This document shows positions 1 to 13,149 of a DNA stretch of 64,000 bases, piece after piece. How positions within the stretch are numbered: the first letter of the stretch is position 1; every line of letters starts with the position of its first letter. This stretch comes from Thunnus maccoyii (taxonomy: Eukaryota > Chordata > Actinopteri > Scombriformes > Scombridae). The stretch covers positions 11,083,155 through 11,147,154 of the forward strand of contig NC_056544.1 in the NCBI RefSeq assembly GCF_910596095.1. The letters run 5' to 3'. A model generated the notes under the pieces. The model saw only the letters and a program-made list of their open reading frames with translations, was not told the DNA's origin and ran no database searches. Made by a program: the position numbers and the translations under genes.

Positions 1-3000
1 GCAGATGTTTGATAGATTAAGTGTATTAAGGGAAGCACACAACAAACTGTAACACGCACAACTGCACAACTGGGCGATGACTCTCAGTGTCACACAAACA
101 CACACATGCTCATGTTTGTACAGCATCCATAGTGAGGACCCTTATTAACATGATGCATTTACTGCTCCCTCATTTTGAAATAAATTCTATAAATGTTGCT
201 GCCCTCCTGTATTTCTGCAGTTAAATAAGAGAGTAAAATGTTACCAATAACTATAAGGAATCATATTTAAATCACAACAACACCTAACTATTATTCTAAT
301 CTAAATCCTAAAGCCAAAACTAACACTCATCAGCCTAATTGAGAAGTAAGGACCAGCCAAAATGTCTCCACTTTGGAAGTGTACATCTCAACTAAGACAA
401 AAGCACAAATGCCCACAAATGCATGCACACACACACAGAGTTTCAGAGTCTTACTTCTCAAACGTCGTCGTGATGAAGAAGGCATGTGCCTGGGTGTGTT
501 TATGCTGTCGGACCTGAATACTGACTTGTGGGATTCCAACACGAATCTGATTCAGGAGCCACAGCAGAGTGTGGTCATCTATTGAGTCTGGAGGGAGGAA
601 ATTTGATATACTGAAGAACACTTTTCATTCATTTATAGACGCTTGCTTTTTCAGTAACAATAAATATGTCAAACAAAATACATTCAGTTTAATTCCCCAC
701 AGCAGGCAGGAAATGATGAGTTTACTGCATAAAGAGGCTGAACCAAACCCATCCCTCACAGCCCTGACTGAAGGGCCAAGAAGCAGCAGGATGGTGATGA
801 TAGTAAAAAGACACTCTAATTAATCCCTGTCTACATACATCACAAATGTCCCAGTGCTCTGTTTTTGGTCTCCACCAAGTCCTGTGGGAATTTTAGCTGC
901 TAAAAGCTCCACTATGTTCACCAGCTTGTTGCTAACTTTGTCCATCAATCGCAGGGGAGTCAAACTCAGTTTCACCCTGGGCCACATCAGCATATTGGTT
1001 GCCCTCAAAGGGCCGATTGTAAATGTAAGACTACATAAATGTATCTATTTTGATTATTATTGGTTTTATTAGCTCTGAAAGCAGAATTCTAGGAAAAAAT
1101 GGCAAGCAGACATTCAAGTGCACAACTATTATACAATTTATTAAAAAAATGAAATATACAAAGTAGTATAAGTAATACAGTCAAAATAAATTGATGAAAA
1201 GTGAAACAGGGTATGTTTTGTAGTGTATCTGTCTGAATCAAACTGCTAATTGAGATTGATAAAATGCATCTTGTCGTATGTTTTACCCACTGCTTCATCT
1301 TCCTTAAAGGACATTGTAGAACGGGCTGGCTTGTAGGTACAGGTACTGTTAATGGATAAGATCTAATTGTCCCCAGTGGCCATTTTTAAGTCCTAGTCAT
1401 ACATCTGAGTGGCTGGCTGACCACCAAAGACATTTAATGAGGATAGACTGTTCTCTGTGAAGGATTCATTGCAGCACGGACAGAGAGGACATGATGGAGC
1501 GTACCTGGGAATGTCATCAGGATATCACAGTTTTCAGTGGGCACCATCTTTAGCCAGGATTTGCGAGACATTATGTAGTGTCTGGCTTGCAGAAGCCGCT
1601 TCCCAAACAATTTATCTAAAAGGAAGAAGGGGCATCATGAGGAGAAGGTGAGACCGAGACAAATTGGGGTTAATAAAGTTTGAAAATGATTACAGAGAAT
1701 AGGAGAGAAAGATGGCTAGAGAGAGAGTGTGTGTGTGAAAGAGAAAGGGGGCCGGACAGATGGTGATATTTTCTCATCTGGATGATGAAGGACACAGATG
1801 ACAGGTTAGTCATTAGTATCACTGCCATTAGTATAACTCTGACGCTCATCACTGACACTATTTCTTCACCATATTTTAAGTCCTTTCTTATATTTTGCCC
1901 CTGTCATGGTGACTAAGGGGAAATGACAAAATGACAAATGTCCAAAATAATTGTTCAGCCACTGTGAAGGTTGACTGTGCTGCAGACTTTGTCTCGCAGA
2001 GCAATATGGAGCAAATGCTATGATCTGTAAACAAAACAGATGATCTGTAAACTGGCTGGTGTGTCTCAGAAATAGCCACAAACAAACTCGCTTTTCAAGT
2101 CTGTCTCTAAAACCACTAAATGTAGGCAACGTAACAGGCCTCCGTCATGCTTGTAAATGATCACAACACAGTCTAAGTTCGGAAGTCATCATTTTCGTTG
2201 CTTCTTTTTCTTTATAGTCACCCTCTCAAGTCACATTGTCTGTCTCACGCAAGCGCTATAACCCCTAGTGACTGACCGATCTCTGCATTGTTCACTGAAT
2301 CATACTATGACGCTCTCTCAGTACATCTCTGTGATCAGGATTTCCCATTCTGCAGTACATGCGCTCTAAAGTTACCTACTTCCTTCCATGTCTCGTGTAT
2401 CCCATTGATGGAAAGCAGTGCTGCAATCTCTCTGTTGTAGTATTATGTTTGAGAGATATGAGAAATAATATAAACAATAATAATGATGTGTGTGTGCATG
2501 TGTGTGTGACATAATGATGTAATCCAAGCCACATCACCAACTGGAAGCTTTTTTCATTATCCTGCATGTACTGTATATTTCAGAGTAGAGTCAATCTCTC
2601 TCTGATTGTCACTGACATCATTGCTCATATTGGCAGGACCTTCCATCAGATATGTAGGCACATCTGACATGGAAATCTCTATTCCAGGCAGCAGCAATTT
2701 ATCTACTCAGAGCAACATTATCTCATATAAATCTTGTATAATGAGATTGTTTTAAGTCAGACTGCAGTAGAGCTCATGTAGATTGAAGATCTACATACTA
2801 AATATATGTTTTATCCTTCCTTTTGTGAGAATAGTTGTGATGAGCTCTATATATCTCGCTCACACGGGCTAGGCGACATAATTATCATTCATCGTCATTA
2901 TAATCCTATCATGGGATTTTTAATTAAAATATTATAATCATGATACCAAATGTTCTTGTCAAATTTAATAATAAAATATTACAAAGCTATGTCTAAGTAA

Positions 3001-4498
3001 GACTTAATACCAGAATTGTGCAGTCTAATATGTAGGCTATAACATCAGCTTGACAACAATCATACTATTTTTTTAATGAATAAACATATAAATAAATGTT
3101 TCTTTTTGGATATATGGAATATATCAATATAGAGAAAATGATAAATATTGATACAGTAATATGTATATTTGTCGGCGTCACCCAGCACCTTTCCTGTCCT
3201 GTCTTTTCTGTTCCCTTAACCTAGTGCAGTCCAAAATTAAACACTTGAGGCCTTAAGCTTGGCAGAGGCACACTGGGTACATCACACTATGCCTTGCACC
3301 CCAACCAATGTAGCAAATAGTTAGTGTGATTTTATGTGTGTCTTCATTAACAATTTAAACATACATTTTTAAGTAATCTTTACTTTTTTGTACATGATAT
3401 GTTTCAGAGTTATGGGACTACAGGTTGGGGTCTGGTTCCTTTCCCAGTAGTCAATGGACAAAAAGCAGGCAGACAGCCTGGATAAGGTGCAGACCATGAA
3501 CTCTATCCATCCATATCACTCAGACCGTCACATTCTGACCTAAATGTGCGTCCTGGGAGTAAAATGCAGTGCATGCTGTAAACATAAACTCATACTGTGG
3601 AGTAACTGCGCACTACAACTTCATGAGCACACTCATCAAGAGAACCATAAATAACTGCAGAAAACTCCTTCCACAGCTCTTTAACCACAGCTGAAATTAC
3701 TTGTCAACTCTGTTGAATATTATATTAACAGTTCTAACTTCTGTGTGGTTGTTACAGACTTTGTAAAAGAGAGAAGGTGTAGTAATCTGTCATGGTCTCA
3801 TAGACCAAGCTGGTGGTGATGTCATCAGCACAATTATTATTCATACTCTAGAGGTCGACTATCGCCGGAGTAAAACTGTAAAACAGAAAAAGAGGACATG
3901 AAACTCCAATCTTCAGGCAGTGAGCTTACCTCCAACAAGCTGATAATGGTCCCAGATGGTAAATGGTTATCACTGCCAGGGGCAGTGCTGGCACACACCA
4001 CAGTGGTGCAGAGAAAATAAGTGTTGGTCCATTTAAAGAAAATGTAAAATATTTCATTTTAACGGCTTTATACATCTAGCTCATTTTCATGTTGTCAGCC
4101 TACATCACCTGCCCTGATTCATATAAATGTGGTCCTTTTTTCTCCAAGTGGTTTGCATTAGTTCTCTTGAAGTCAGGATGCAAATCAAAGCAGTAACTGC
4201 AGAGATGTTGTTCAGGCTAAGATTGTAAAGGTTGTATGGTCAAATCTATCACCTCTGCCATAAGAGCTGAATGGGCATGAACTAGGACCAGAGCTGGACA
4301 GTGGCCCTAGAATATGGATCGTCTCAGTCCTTCAATGAACTATTCCCAGGGGGCCCACAAATCACAATAACATTTACCTCCCGATAAATCAAATAAAGAT
4401 ATTAACATATCCGATTTGCACTTCATGGCCATCACAATGCAATTCCAACAATGACCATTACGACAGTCATCTACTCACTCACCACTGAAATGTTTCTA
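1..4498. other. No gene recognised; AT-rich intergenic or intronic DNA
   Basis: Short ORFs of 60-90 codons occur on both strands, but none shows a protein-like composition, flanking splice sites or a family I know. A short purine-rich and TG-rich stretch lies near 1700-1745. If the gene that starts at 5159 on the minus strand is real, this stretch would be its downstream introns and exons. I could not find a convincing further exon here by eye. Confidence 0.5.
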
Positions 4499-4699
4499 CT
4501 ATACAATCTTCAAGTCTTCAACACCTGAGACGAAACGGACACAGCTGACATCTGAGCCTGCAACACAGTCTTCACTCTCTTCAAAGTGTAGTGTAGCACA
4601 GCCCGTCCGGACATACACCTCCGCTGCATAAGACTCCTGTATGCACCTGTAGACCACAAAGCCTGACTCTTCCCGGGCCTGTCTGAATCGGAATGCGCA
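4499..4699 (-). CDS. Possible downstream exon of the unidentified gene at 5159 (frame uncertain)
   Basis: On the minus strand a pyrimidine-rich run ends in CATAG just before 4699, a good splice acceptor. Behind it a frame of 66 codons stays open to a TAG at 4499-4501. The peptide is acidic and Cys-containing (it includes the string HFEESEDC). The segment is CpG-rich, like the exon at 4961-5159. Two problems remain. The upstream exon ends in phase 1, which would select another frame (starting V-R-I-P-I-Q) that is open for only about 39 codons. A third frame is also open, so openness proves little here. A second possible donor, CAG followed by GTGTTG, lies inside. I cannot name a family. It may instead be part of the CpG island and not coding. 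Confidence 0.25.
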   Translation of the reverse strand, partial: CAFRFRQAREESGFVVYRCIQESYAAEVYVRTGCATLHFEESEDCVAGSDVSCVRFVSGVEDLKIV

Positions 4700-4899
4700 C
4701 TATGTAGCGGGAAAAGGAAAGACTCACCGAAATCAAAACCCAATTACAAACGATTGACCCCTCTAGTCTCCTGTGAGTCATTCACAGAAGTATATCAAGC
4801 ATCAGTGACTGCACCATATTGCCCAAGCACAGTAGCCTAATCCAATTTTCTCTCATCCCATTTTTTTCCTGAATGAACACAAGCACCCAGCTTCCTCTG

Positions 4900-5430
4900 A
4901 TCTCCACCGTACGCACGCAGGCAGGACACATATTTTACCATTTTTCTCCGTGACACTCACCGAGCACCCCGGACGGCGTTAAGGGCGTTTGCTGCTGCTG
5001 GTTGTTCGTCCTGTCCTGCAGCTCGCTTGGCACCGTCCTCTCCATCCTCTCCCCTGCCCCGTCGCCGTCGTCGACGTCTGCGGTGCTGCCGCTGCTGCTG
5101 CTGCTGCTACTGTTTACAGTAGCGTCGGTATCAGCTGCTCCGGTGCCCGCTGCCTGCATGGTGGCTCACATAGGATAATACTCCAGGTGGTGGTGAAGGG
5201 GCTGGAAGACCGCACTGCACACGGAGCACTGTTTTTATTGCATGGCCGTTACATGCGAAGGGAAACCCCTAGTGCAGATGATAGATGAGGAAGAGGGGGA
5301 GGAAGAGGAGGAGGAAGAAAAAGATCATGGTATCTACACGTTACGCGCACCAGTCGTGACTGGGTAGTGACGACAGAGTTTAGGGGATCACCGCGCAGGC
5401 TACAGGTCTATAAACAAGGACATATGCGTC
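4900..5430. promoter_or_regulatory. CpG-rich segment, likely promoter of the gene starting at 5159
   Basis: CpG dinucleotides are dense from about 4970 to 5150 and again at 5270-5410, in a window that is otherwise CpG-poor and AT-rich. A purine-only stretch (GA-rich) lies at about 5284-5322. The segment covers the start codon and some 270 bases upstream of the minus-strand ORF, the usual place for a CpG-island promoter. No TATA box is evident. Confidence 0.45.
4961..5159 (-). CDS. Probable first coding exon of an unidentified gene, minus strand
   Basis: An ATG at 5159-5157 lies in a complete Kozak context (GCCACCATG). An in-frame TGA three codons upstream fixes it as the start. The reading frame gives 66 codons plus one base: M-Q-A-A-G, then a run of seven serines encoded by mixed codons, an acidic stretch, and a QQQQ-TPLTPSG end. 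It stops at a strong donor (CTCG, then GTGAGTG) at 4960-4959, so the exon ends in phase 1. The exon is rich in CpG and codes for a low-complexity, probably disordered N terminus. That is common for nuclear or scaffold proteins, but it does not identify the family. Downstream exons must lie to the left and may be outside the window. The plus-strand frame across the same bases (4989-5288) is hydrophobic nonsense with no splice support. Confidence 0.55.
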
Positions 5431-5459
5431 CTTTCTATAGCTGCATGCAGATCTGAAGA

Positions 5460-6520
5460 TGGATCACTCGCCCATGTTTTCGATAATAGCCTATTATTCT
5501 GTCACAGCTGTACTTCATGTCCCTGAAACACTTCTCACATATTACATGCACTATCCTTTCTGTTTGTAGGAAATATGAAGCCAAATGTGTATAGCCATCA
5601 GGACATTGTGCGAAATAGCCTACAGGTTTAGGCAATATTTTTGTTTTTATGTGAAATAAATCAACATTAGCAGGACCTGTATGTGTAACAGAGTCCAGAT
5701 TCTACCATATTTATGCCACTAAAATTAATGTCTAATATATATGTGTTTCAGACTGAGTAAAACATGTAACCATGGCCAGATTAAGCCTTTAGGGCGGCAA
5801 AAAGTTGTTGTTTGAACCCCCACCCCACCCTTATGTACCTGTCACCTTCCATCAAGTAGCCTACAGAGTACACTGAGACCAACCAGTACTCCCATGCTGG
5901 AAAGCTAAGTCTCAATAAAGTTTCTGTGGCACAGTTTGAGACAATTTTATTCTACACAACTTTATTTAGGAATGTGCACCATGTTACTGTGCAAACTAAA
6001 ACAATAAAAAGTGACACAAGGCCCCTCATTAAGACAAGGCCACAAGATAAAAGGTATAGTTTGACATTTTGGGAAATACTTATTTGCTTTCTTGCCAAAA
6101 ATTAGATGAGAATATCTTTACCTCTCCCCCCCAGCCGAGAGTGGTATCATATATAATTGAACTGTCTCTCTCTCATATATTTTCCAAAATGTTGAACTAT
6201 TCCTTTGTGTAAAAATGCAGGGCCTGCCTTAGTTCATATTTTGCTATATTTTGCTGTTGTTAATTTTCTAACATGTTGCATCTTGACATGGAGTGTACCT
6301 AGGCTTTTTGGGGCCCTTGTAGGACTTGGGGCCCTGGGGCAGTTGCCCTCTTTGCCTGATTGATAATCCAGCCATGCATGCAACTCCCACAGGCTGATTT
6401 ACAGCACAATTTAGTAGCCAATACTGTTCACATTCTGTTTTACTCAGAACACAAGATGAAGATTTATGGATATAATCTATTAGGCGACATGTTGTCCAAA
6501 TAAATTATTCTGCCAACAAG
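5460..6520. other. No gene recognised
   Basis: AT-rich sequence without convincing ORFs. It holds scattered repeat-like phrases around 6050-6200, for example a TTTGGGAAATA motif of the kind also seen near 52900, suggesting old repeat fragments. Confidence 0.4.
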
Positions 6521-7196
6521 CCCTATGAACATGAATTGTCAGCCAGCGCTTTTCCAAAACTGCATCCTAAAATCAGTTTGGAAGGTGAACAGGTTTAATG
6601 ACAGTGTAATTCTAATACCATATGGTATTTAAATGTGCATGTGTAATTCTCATTCAACAATAACCATAAAAGCCATTGTGTGAAAGCTAATGTCAGGATT
6701 CGATTTCTTGGGATCAATTATTCATTCTAACCTTCTGCTGGGTCCATCACCCAAAGGTATGTCTGTCTGCCTGTCACAGGTTGTCAACACATGGACAGAA
6801 AAATTCTCTCTCTCTCTCTCTCTTGCCTGTTGGAAGAGGGTGTTATGTGTCTCTATTTCACTGCTTCAAGCACAGTGAAGATATATAAGAGAAGGACTGA
6901 TCACTATAATTGTCAACTGGCAGATAAATGAAGAGAGGAGGAGGAGAAAAAAGATTTGATTCTTTGAAACAGTAACTCTTGATGGATTCTCTTTCTCTGG
7001 TGATTTGTAATTTAAGAACATATGCTGCTGGTTAAAAATGATTAAAAACATCACAAAGCCTCCATTTCCTCTGAATTTACTGGCAGCAACAGATATTTAT
7101 TCAATAAATTCACTTAGTCCACAAAGTTACCTCTATAAAAAAAGTTAGGATGATATTAACTTCATATTGTGTAAAATACAGTACTATTCAAACATG
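6521..7196. repeat. Dispersed repeat, copy 1 (partner at 40529-41186)
   Basis: This stretch and 40529-41186 are the same sequence in the same orientation, 34 kb apart. They share the start CAAGCCCTATGAACA, a central ATACCATATGGTATTTAAAT palindrome and the end CTTTTCAAACATGTAA-like string, with small indels. This copy has an extra (TC)n run at 6804-6823. Neither copy has a convincing ORF; the short frames found in both are a by-product of the shared sequence. The class of element is unknown to me. Confidence 0.8.
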
Positions 7197-9900
7197 TAAT
7201 TACAGCTGCAAGCAGTGATGAGCAGGCTCTTGCACCTTAGTGCAAGTCGAAGTGCTGTTATTGCAGAGCAACATGATGCAGCAACACATGTACCAAAAGG
7301 CAAAAGACACAGATATACATTTTCCTGAATATTGGACATCACATAACTATCATTTCCTGTGTCCACTATGTGGTGCCAGAAAACACGCACCAAATGTACA
7401 TTATGTTGCTGCATATGAAATGTTGACCACACACTTTAAATTTCATGTAATCAAAGGAAGTTTGTAACATGAGGCTTTCTTGCCATTGCCACTAGACAGG
7501 TTACATAATTGGGTCATTAATGCAGAAATACATTGAGACGAGGTCACCTGACATGCATATGCATTGTCATGAATAGTGGATGTTGCAAAAAGGAGTTAAA
7601 TACCACATTGTGTCCACTAAATGGTGCTAGACAACACCCACTAGTTATATGACATGTTACTGTATATCATGTGTAGACCACATCATGTAAATTCCATGGA
7701 AATCAGATGATGTTTGTCATATAAGGATGACTTCCTGTTGTCGAAAGATGGTGCTATGACTATGACTATGACTCAATATTGACAGGTAGATGTGTTCAGG
7801 CCTGGTCTCCACTCAAGCATATGAAATTTGGGGCAGATTGGATAAAGTCCAGAAGAGTTACAACAACTTCCTGTGTCATGGAGAAACATACAAATTTACC
7901 AGTATGCCAGTCAAGTGAATTCCATGAAAGCGGAAGATTTTGATAAAATGTCATCATAAATGTGTTAAAATGACACTGACGAAATTTTAAGTTGTTCGGA
8001 ATAATTCTCTAGGAGGAGTTTGTTAAAGTACAACACCAACAAATTGCAAACACTGCATAAAAATTGCACGGTAAATTCAAAATGACTGACTTTCTATAAG
8101 ACATAGGGTATGGCTCTGAGAAGCTTTATGTAAGTCTGGACATGATACATGTTCCTGCCAAATTTCATTCATCTACGTTGAATTTAAAGGTGGGGGCCTT
8201 GACTTTGAAATTTTGCAGGGGGTGCTATTGAGCCAATTTGCAACATCCAAGCCCAAGACCCATATGAATTGTCAAATCACGGCAGTTTTGATGCATGTGC
8301 AAGGTTTCATGAGTTTTCCAGCATTCCTAGCACCTCAAAAATGCTAATAGTAATTAGGGGGTGCTATAGAGCCAACATGCCATGACAAAACCTATATGCA
8401 ATATCAAATTTCAATACTAGTTCAAAGATGCTTGCACAGTTTCGTGAGTTTTTGTGCATCCTAAATGCCCCAAGCATGTGATTGTAAAATGAAAATTAAT
8501 GCACAAAATCTGAAATGGCTGACTTCCTGTTGAGTGAAAAAATCCCCCCCCCCCCCCAAAAAAAATTTCCAGTTAGAGGGATGACAGCATTGATCCAACC
8601 AAATTTCATGAACATCAAAGTAATTTTGTTCCAAAATGGCCTCGGACTTCCTGTTGTCAATAGGTGGTGCTATGGCTATGACTCAGTATTGACATGTAGA
8701 GATGTTCTGGCCTGAACTTCAATGAAGCATAAGAAATTTGGGGCAGATTGGACAAAGTCCAGTGGAGTTACAACAACTTCCTGTTTTATAGAGAAACATG
8801 CAACTTTATTGGCATGCCATGTCAAAGGTGTTCTGTGAAAAGTCAAGATTTTGATAAATTTTCATCACAAATGTCTTAAGATGACATCGAAAAAATTTGA
8901 AGTCAGTCAGGTCAAATCTCTAGGAGGAGTTTGTTAAAATACAACGGCTGCAAATGGCAAAAACAGTGCAAAAATTGCAAAGTAAATTCAAAATGGGTGA
9001 CATCCTGTTGGACTTAGGGTATGACTCCAAGAGGCTTTTTTGTGCTTCTGGACATGATACATATGCCTACCAAATTTTGTTCATCTACCTCAAATTTAAA
9101 GGTAAGGGCTTTGACTTTGAAATTTTCTAGGGGGCACCCTCGAGCTATTTTGCTACAGCCATGCCCAAAACCCATATAAGATATCAAGTTTCGACACTTC
9201 TGATGTGTGTGCCAAGTTTTATTAGTTCAAGCATCCTAAGCCCCTCAAAAACAGTTTCCTGTTTCATAGTGAACAATGCGTTGCCATAGCAACAGCTTTA
9301 GAGGAAAAGCTTCACTATTTAGCATCATAAAGGTCTTACAACATAGCTGACCAAATTTTAGGTGGATCTGATCAACCTGCTAGGAGTAGCTAGTAAAAAT
9401 ATGGGGCCTATAACTTCCTGTTGCCAGTAGGTGGCGCTGTTACTATGATTCAATATTTGCGTGTACATGTCTTCACACCGGGAGTCTTATCAAATGTGAA
9501 ATTTGGTTAGTTACAACAGTTTGTTTTGCAATGGCGAGACATCAAAATTCGCCACATCACCACGGCAACGTCATTCAATGAAAACTCACAAACTTCACAA
9601 CATAGCATCATCAAGGTCATAAAGCTTTTCTGACCAAATTTGAGGTGGATCTGTTCAACCTGCTAGGCAGAGATCATAAAAGTACAGCACCTGTAACATC
9701 CTGTTGCCAGTAGGTGGTGCTATGACTATGACTCAATATTGACACACAGTTCAAGGTCGGGACCTTTATCAAGCATGAGAAATTTGGGGCAGTTGAATGA
9801 TGTACATTCAAGTTACAACTTCCTGTGTCATGGTGAAACATTGAAATTCGCCACATCACAATGTCAATGGTGTTCAATGAAAACTCAAGATTAGATATGG
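7197..9900. repeat. Tandemly reiterated teleost-type repeat block
   Basis: A landmark phrase (CTTCCTGTTG, then a GGTGGYGCTATGACTATGAC-like string and a CAATATTGACA-like string) recurs at about 7731, 8647, 9413 and 9698. It is followed each time by the phrases AAATTTGGGGCAGATTG and CTTCCTGTGTCATGG in variable form. The spacing (about 920, 765 and 285 bp) shows full and partial units. From memory, this type of sequence is very common in teleost genomes. It is non-coding. A C10/A8 homopolymer pair lies at 8545-8567. Confidence 0.75.
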
Positions 9901-10320
9901 TGTTTACTGCATTTTAGGGGTTTTGATTTGACTGAATTAGACACTTACGCCATTTAGAGTCTTTATTTCAGCAGTTTTGGTTGGTTTGAGCGATGAGCGT
10001 TTGAAAAGCCTTGACCTGAGGGTTGAGGATTGTTGGACTACCTTTTTCTGAAATTTTAGTACCATTAGGGATTCGCATGGAAAAGCCATCATTGCGAAAA
10101 CCATTGTCTGTTTGTACCATTCTCCTTATTGTCTTCAACTTGTAGGCTTCCCCAGAGCCCAGGGTGCTGAAGGCGTGAGTGCAGTGTGAGTGGTGTAGAC
10201 TGTTTGAATAGTTTTAATCGTTGCATATTGTAATTCAATGATTTTTCCATATTGGATGTCTATTCGTTTAGGCCTGTTTGTTTATGCGTAAGCACCCTCC
10301 CCCTGTTTTATGGGGGAGGG

Positions 10321-10655
10321 TGTTATGGTCTGCTAGGCCTTCTGCTTGGTTTTCTGGTTGCCAGGAGGCTGGACTTGCACACCTAATGGATGATGCATCA
10401 GTGTGCAGGTGTCAGTGGTTAAAAGGGCTACTTCCTCTCCTGATGTGGGGCCATTCTTGGGGCCTGATTTTGGATTCATACAACACAGCACTCACCACAT
10501 TTCACTCCTGACAACATTCCTGCACTACTGATAATTGACTTGGACCCATCTCACACTCCTCTTTTGTTTGTAATTTAGTTAATAAAACTATTTTTGTTTA
10601 AAATTTAACTTCTCGTCTCCCTCTTTTGTTACAGCCTTGGTCATGGGTCGTAACA
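10321..10655 (+). mobile_element. LTR-like element, plus orientation (probable solo LTR)
   Basis: The segment begins TGTTATGG and ends GTCGTAACA, so its ends form the short inverted TGTTA...TAACA expected of an LTR. It has a TTAAAAGGGC promoter-like motif near 10418 and a polyadenylation signal AATAAA at 10581-10586, about 70 bases before the end. The flanks (AGGG and GTTG) do not match, so no target-site duplication is seen. No internal gag or pol sequence is next to it. Confidence 0.5.
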
Positions 10656-10880
10656 GTTGTTGACATGTAATTCTGTAATAATATTCTTAAATGGTGTAGT
10701 TTATGTCTTCCCTTCTGTGTCTGATGTTGGTGTGAGTTTTTGTCATTTTAGTCCGTGTGCTGTGTTATTCGATACCTTAGTTTAGCTCTGCCTGTGTCAG
10801 CATATCTGTCCACCATTAGTGTATGTGTTTGACTCTGTTTTTCTGGGCTAGCTCACCACAGTGTCCTGTATGTATGGTGT

Positions 10881-11215
10881 TGTTATGGCCAGCTTGAAGA
10901 ACTGCAACATAAAAGAAGGGAGACAGACAACAAAGCTTTTTAAATAAAGGGGTAATTTATAAAATCAACACAACACAATCAAATAAAGGTAGAAAAGAAC
11001 ATGTCTAGGGGTACAATGTTATGTTACTGTATGGATGCGTGTTGGTGATGTGTGGGTGAGCGGGAATTGTGTGAATGAGAGAGGAGCTGAGCTGCAGGAG
11101 AAAGATCCACAGGAGTTCTTATAGCCCTGTCATGATCAACGTCATATAGTCATGATCAATTAACTTCCCCGCTGCTGCCTACAGTCTATGCATGGCCACT
11201 ACAGAGGTCGTGACA
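10881..11215 (-). mobile_element. Solo LTR, minus orientation, with 4-bp target-site duplication
   Basis: Read on the minus strand it starts TGTCACGACC and ends GCCATAACA, with a TATA-type motif (GGGCTATAAGAAC) and AATAAA-type signals further on. The 4 bases GTGT occur directly on both sides (10877-10880 and 11216-11219), as expected for a target-site duplication. It is 335 bp long. No internal retroelement genes adjoin it, so it is most simply a solo LTR left by recombination. Confidence 0.7.
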
Positions 11216-11219
11216 GTGT

Positions 11220-13130
11220 GATCGTGTAGAGGGAAGTTCTAATCAACCATGTTATAATGTATGCTGAATGTAAGGTGTGGGTGAATCTATGAGTTCTGTC
11301 CTTATATTAGATGAGATCTTAATCTGTCATAGACTATAATTTTACTTTATTAGATATAATATTTTTCCCTTTCTTTTTTCCAATTTGTCTGCTATTTGAT
11401 TATTTTCCTTCATTCCCTCTGTTGTTTATGCTGGTTTATTTATTTACTTTTCACACATTCATTTGTCATGACTCAACAACATTTCAGTCTTGTTTATTTG
11501 CTCTCACTGTCTGATCCACAAAAAGCATTTAAGTTGATGTATGTTGTGTTATATGGTGTTACGGGCAGTCACACTGACGGCAACATAAAGGATGGAGTTA
11601 AGCTCAATGTTTAGGGAGAGCACCTAAAACCATTAACCTGGGCTGCCTGATAGCTGCCACTGGATAAACTGCTCTACCCCCTAAAGCCAGGCTGACCTCC
11701 ATTTATAGCAAACAGCAGACAGGCCTCAGGTGAGCTAGACAGGTAACTGCACAGATGAAACCTATCTGCCTGAAAAAAAAGAATGGAGACATAGATTACA
11801 CAAGCCACCAGCAGAAGTAGCCAAAACAAGTGTAAATATAATACCTTAAATATAAACGGGCAATTCATGATTTTACAGCCCCAATATCCTTTCCTTTCCT
11901 CAAAGTAGTCATATATTTCTGGGTAATAATGAGGAAAATACTGAATTTCACCATTCCATTACAACACTGGCACTTCCCCAATGACTGAATTATGGTTTTG
12001 TAACATTTAAAAACAACACTATTCTTATTGTTTTCTGGCCATTGTAATACTGCTGCAATTACTGAAATACTACTTGACAATAAGTAATAAGTAAATGAAT
12101 TGCTGTCAAATAAATACTTATTAACTACAACATATTACCATTTTGTTATAGACCCATTACCACAATAATTGGTAGATTATCGTTTAGAAACAACAACAGG
12201 AGTTAACACAACATCAGGTGGTAATAATGTATTATGACAGATTTATAAAAAAGAAATTCTGACACTTATTTGTAAGCTCAGTATTCAGCTGACCCACGAC
12301 TTGATGGGCAGCCACTATGCTCCCACTACTTTCTTCTCAACCTGCTATTACCATTGTTTGTTATCTGGTCCTTTCTGTGGTGTGCTGTTGGTGAGGGTGA
12401 AGGTGGAAGCAGCCTGGTTCTTATCAAAGTTGTGGCAGTGGGGGTACACATGTCCCTTCTGGTAACCTGAGTTTGAATAGTCCTCATTTACAGCCTGCTG
12501 GTGTGCCCACTCACCGTTGGTCCACTTACATTTCCTTCAGTGGTCATCTCTGCCTCACAGTAACCATCAAGCTGCAGTTCAGATTGGAGACACAAGAGGG
12601 CAGGAGAGAATCAGAAGTCAGACATTTCATGCCTATCCCTCTTTCTTAACAGTCATCTTTGCACATTTTCCACATATGCATACTCCAATGTCCACACACA
12701 CTTGCACCACTTACAATCACAAACAAACAGAGGTTACATGAACAATGAATAATGAGCAATGAGAAAGTGTACATTATATTATATTTATATTCTAAATAAC
12801 TAACACAAAACAAGGTAAATATTCATCTACTTTATTTGTTATCTACCAACTTGTAACCCCACCATTCATCATGTTTAAATGCCAATAAAAAATTGATCAC
12901 AAAAAAAAGGAAACAAAGTAAACCCACCTGAGGTGTACCTACCAGTGTACATGTAAGCAGAGTACACAGGGCTTCTGTTATTAGTGTTGTAGAGAGTGGC
13001 ATACCTGTTCTTGTTTTGTATCGCTGGAAGATGTGCTTGTACTGCTGTATGGGGGTCCCATTGTGGTGTCATTTTCTGGACACCAGTTCAGTGGGAGTGA
13101 CTGGTTTGTCATTCTGGTTCTTAATGAATA
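11220..13130. other. No gene recognised
   Basis: AT-rich sequence with only short, unsupported ORFs. A phrase with repeated acidic-strand TAATAAGTAA motifs near 12080-12125 is low-complexity. I see no splice-flanked exon or known repeat. Confidence 0.4.
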
Positions 13131-13149
13131 AGTCAGGACACAGGAGTTA

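Noticed and set aside
4989..5288. 99-codon plus-strand ORF over the CpG island
   Set aside because: Antisense of the better-supported minus-strand exon; poor start context and no splice logic.
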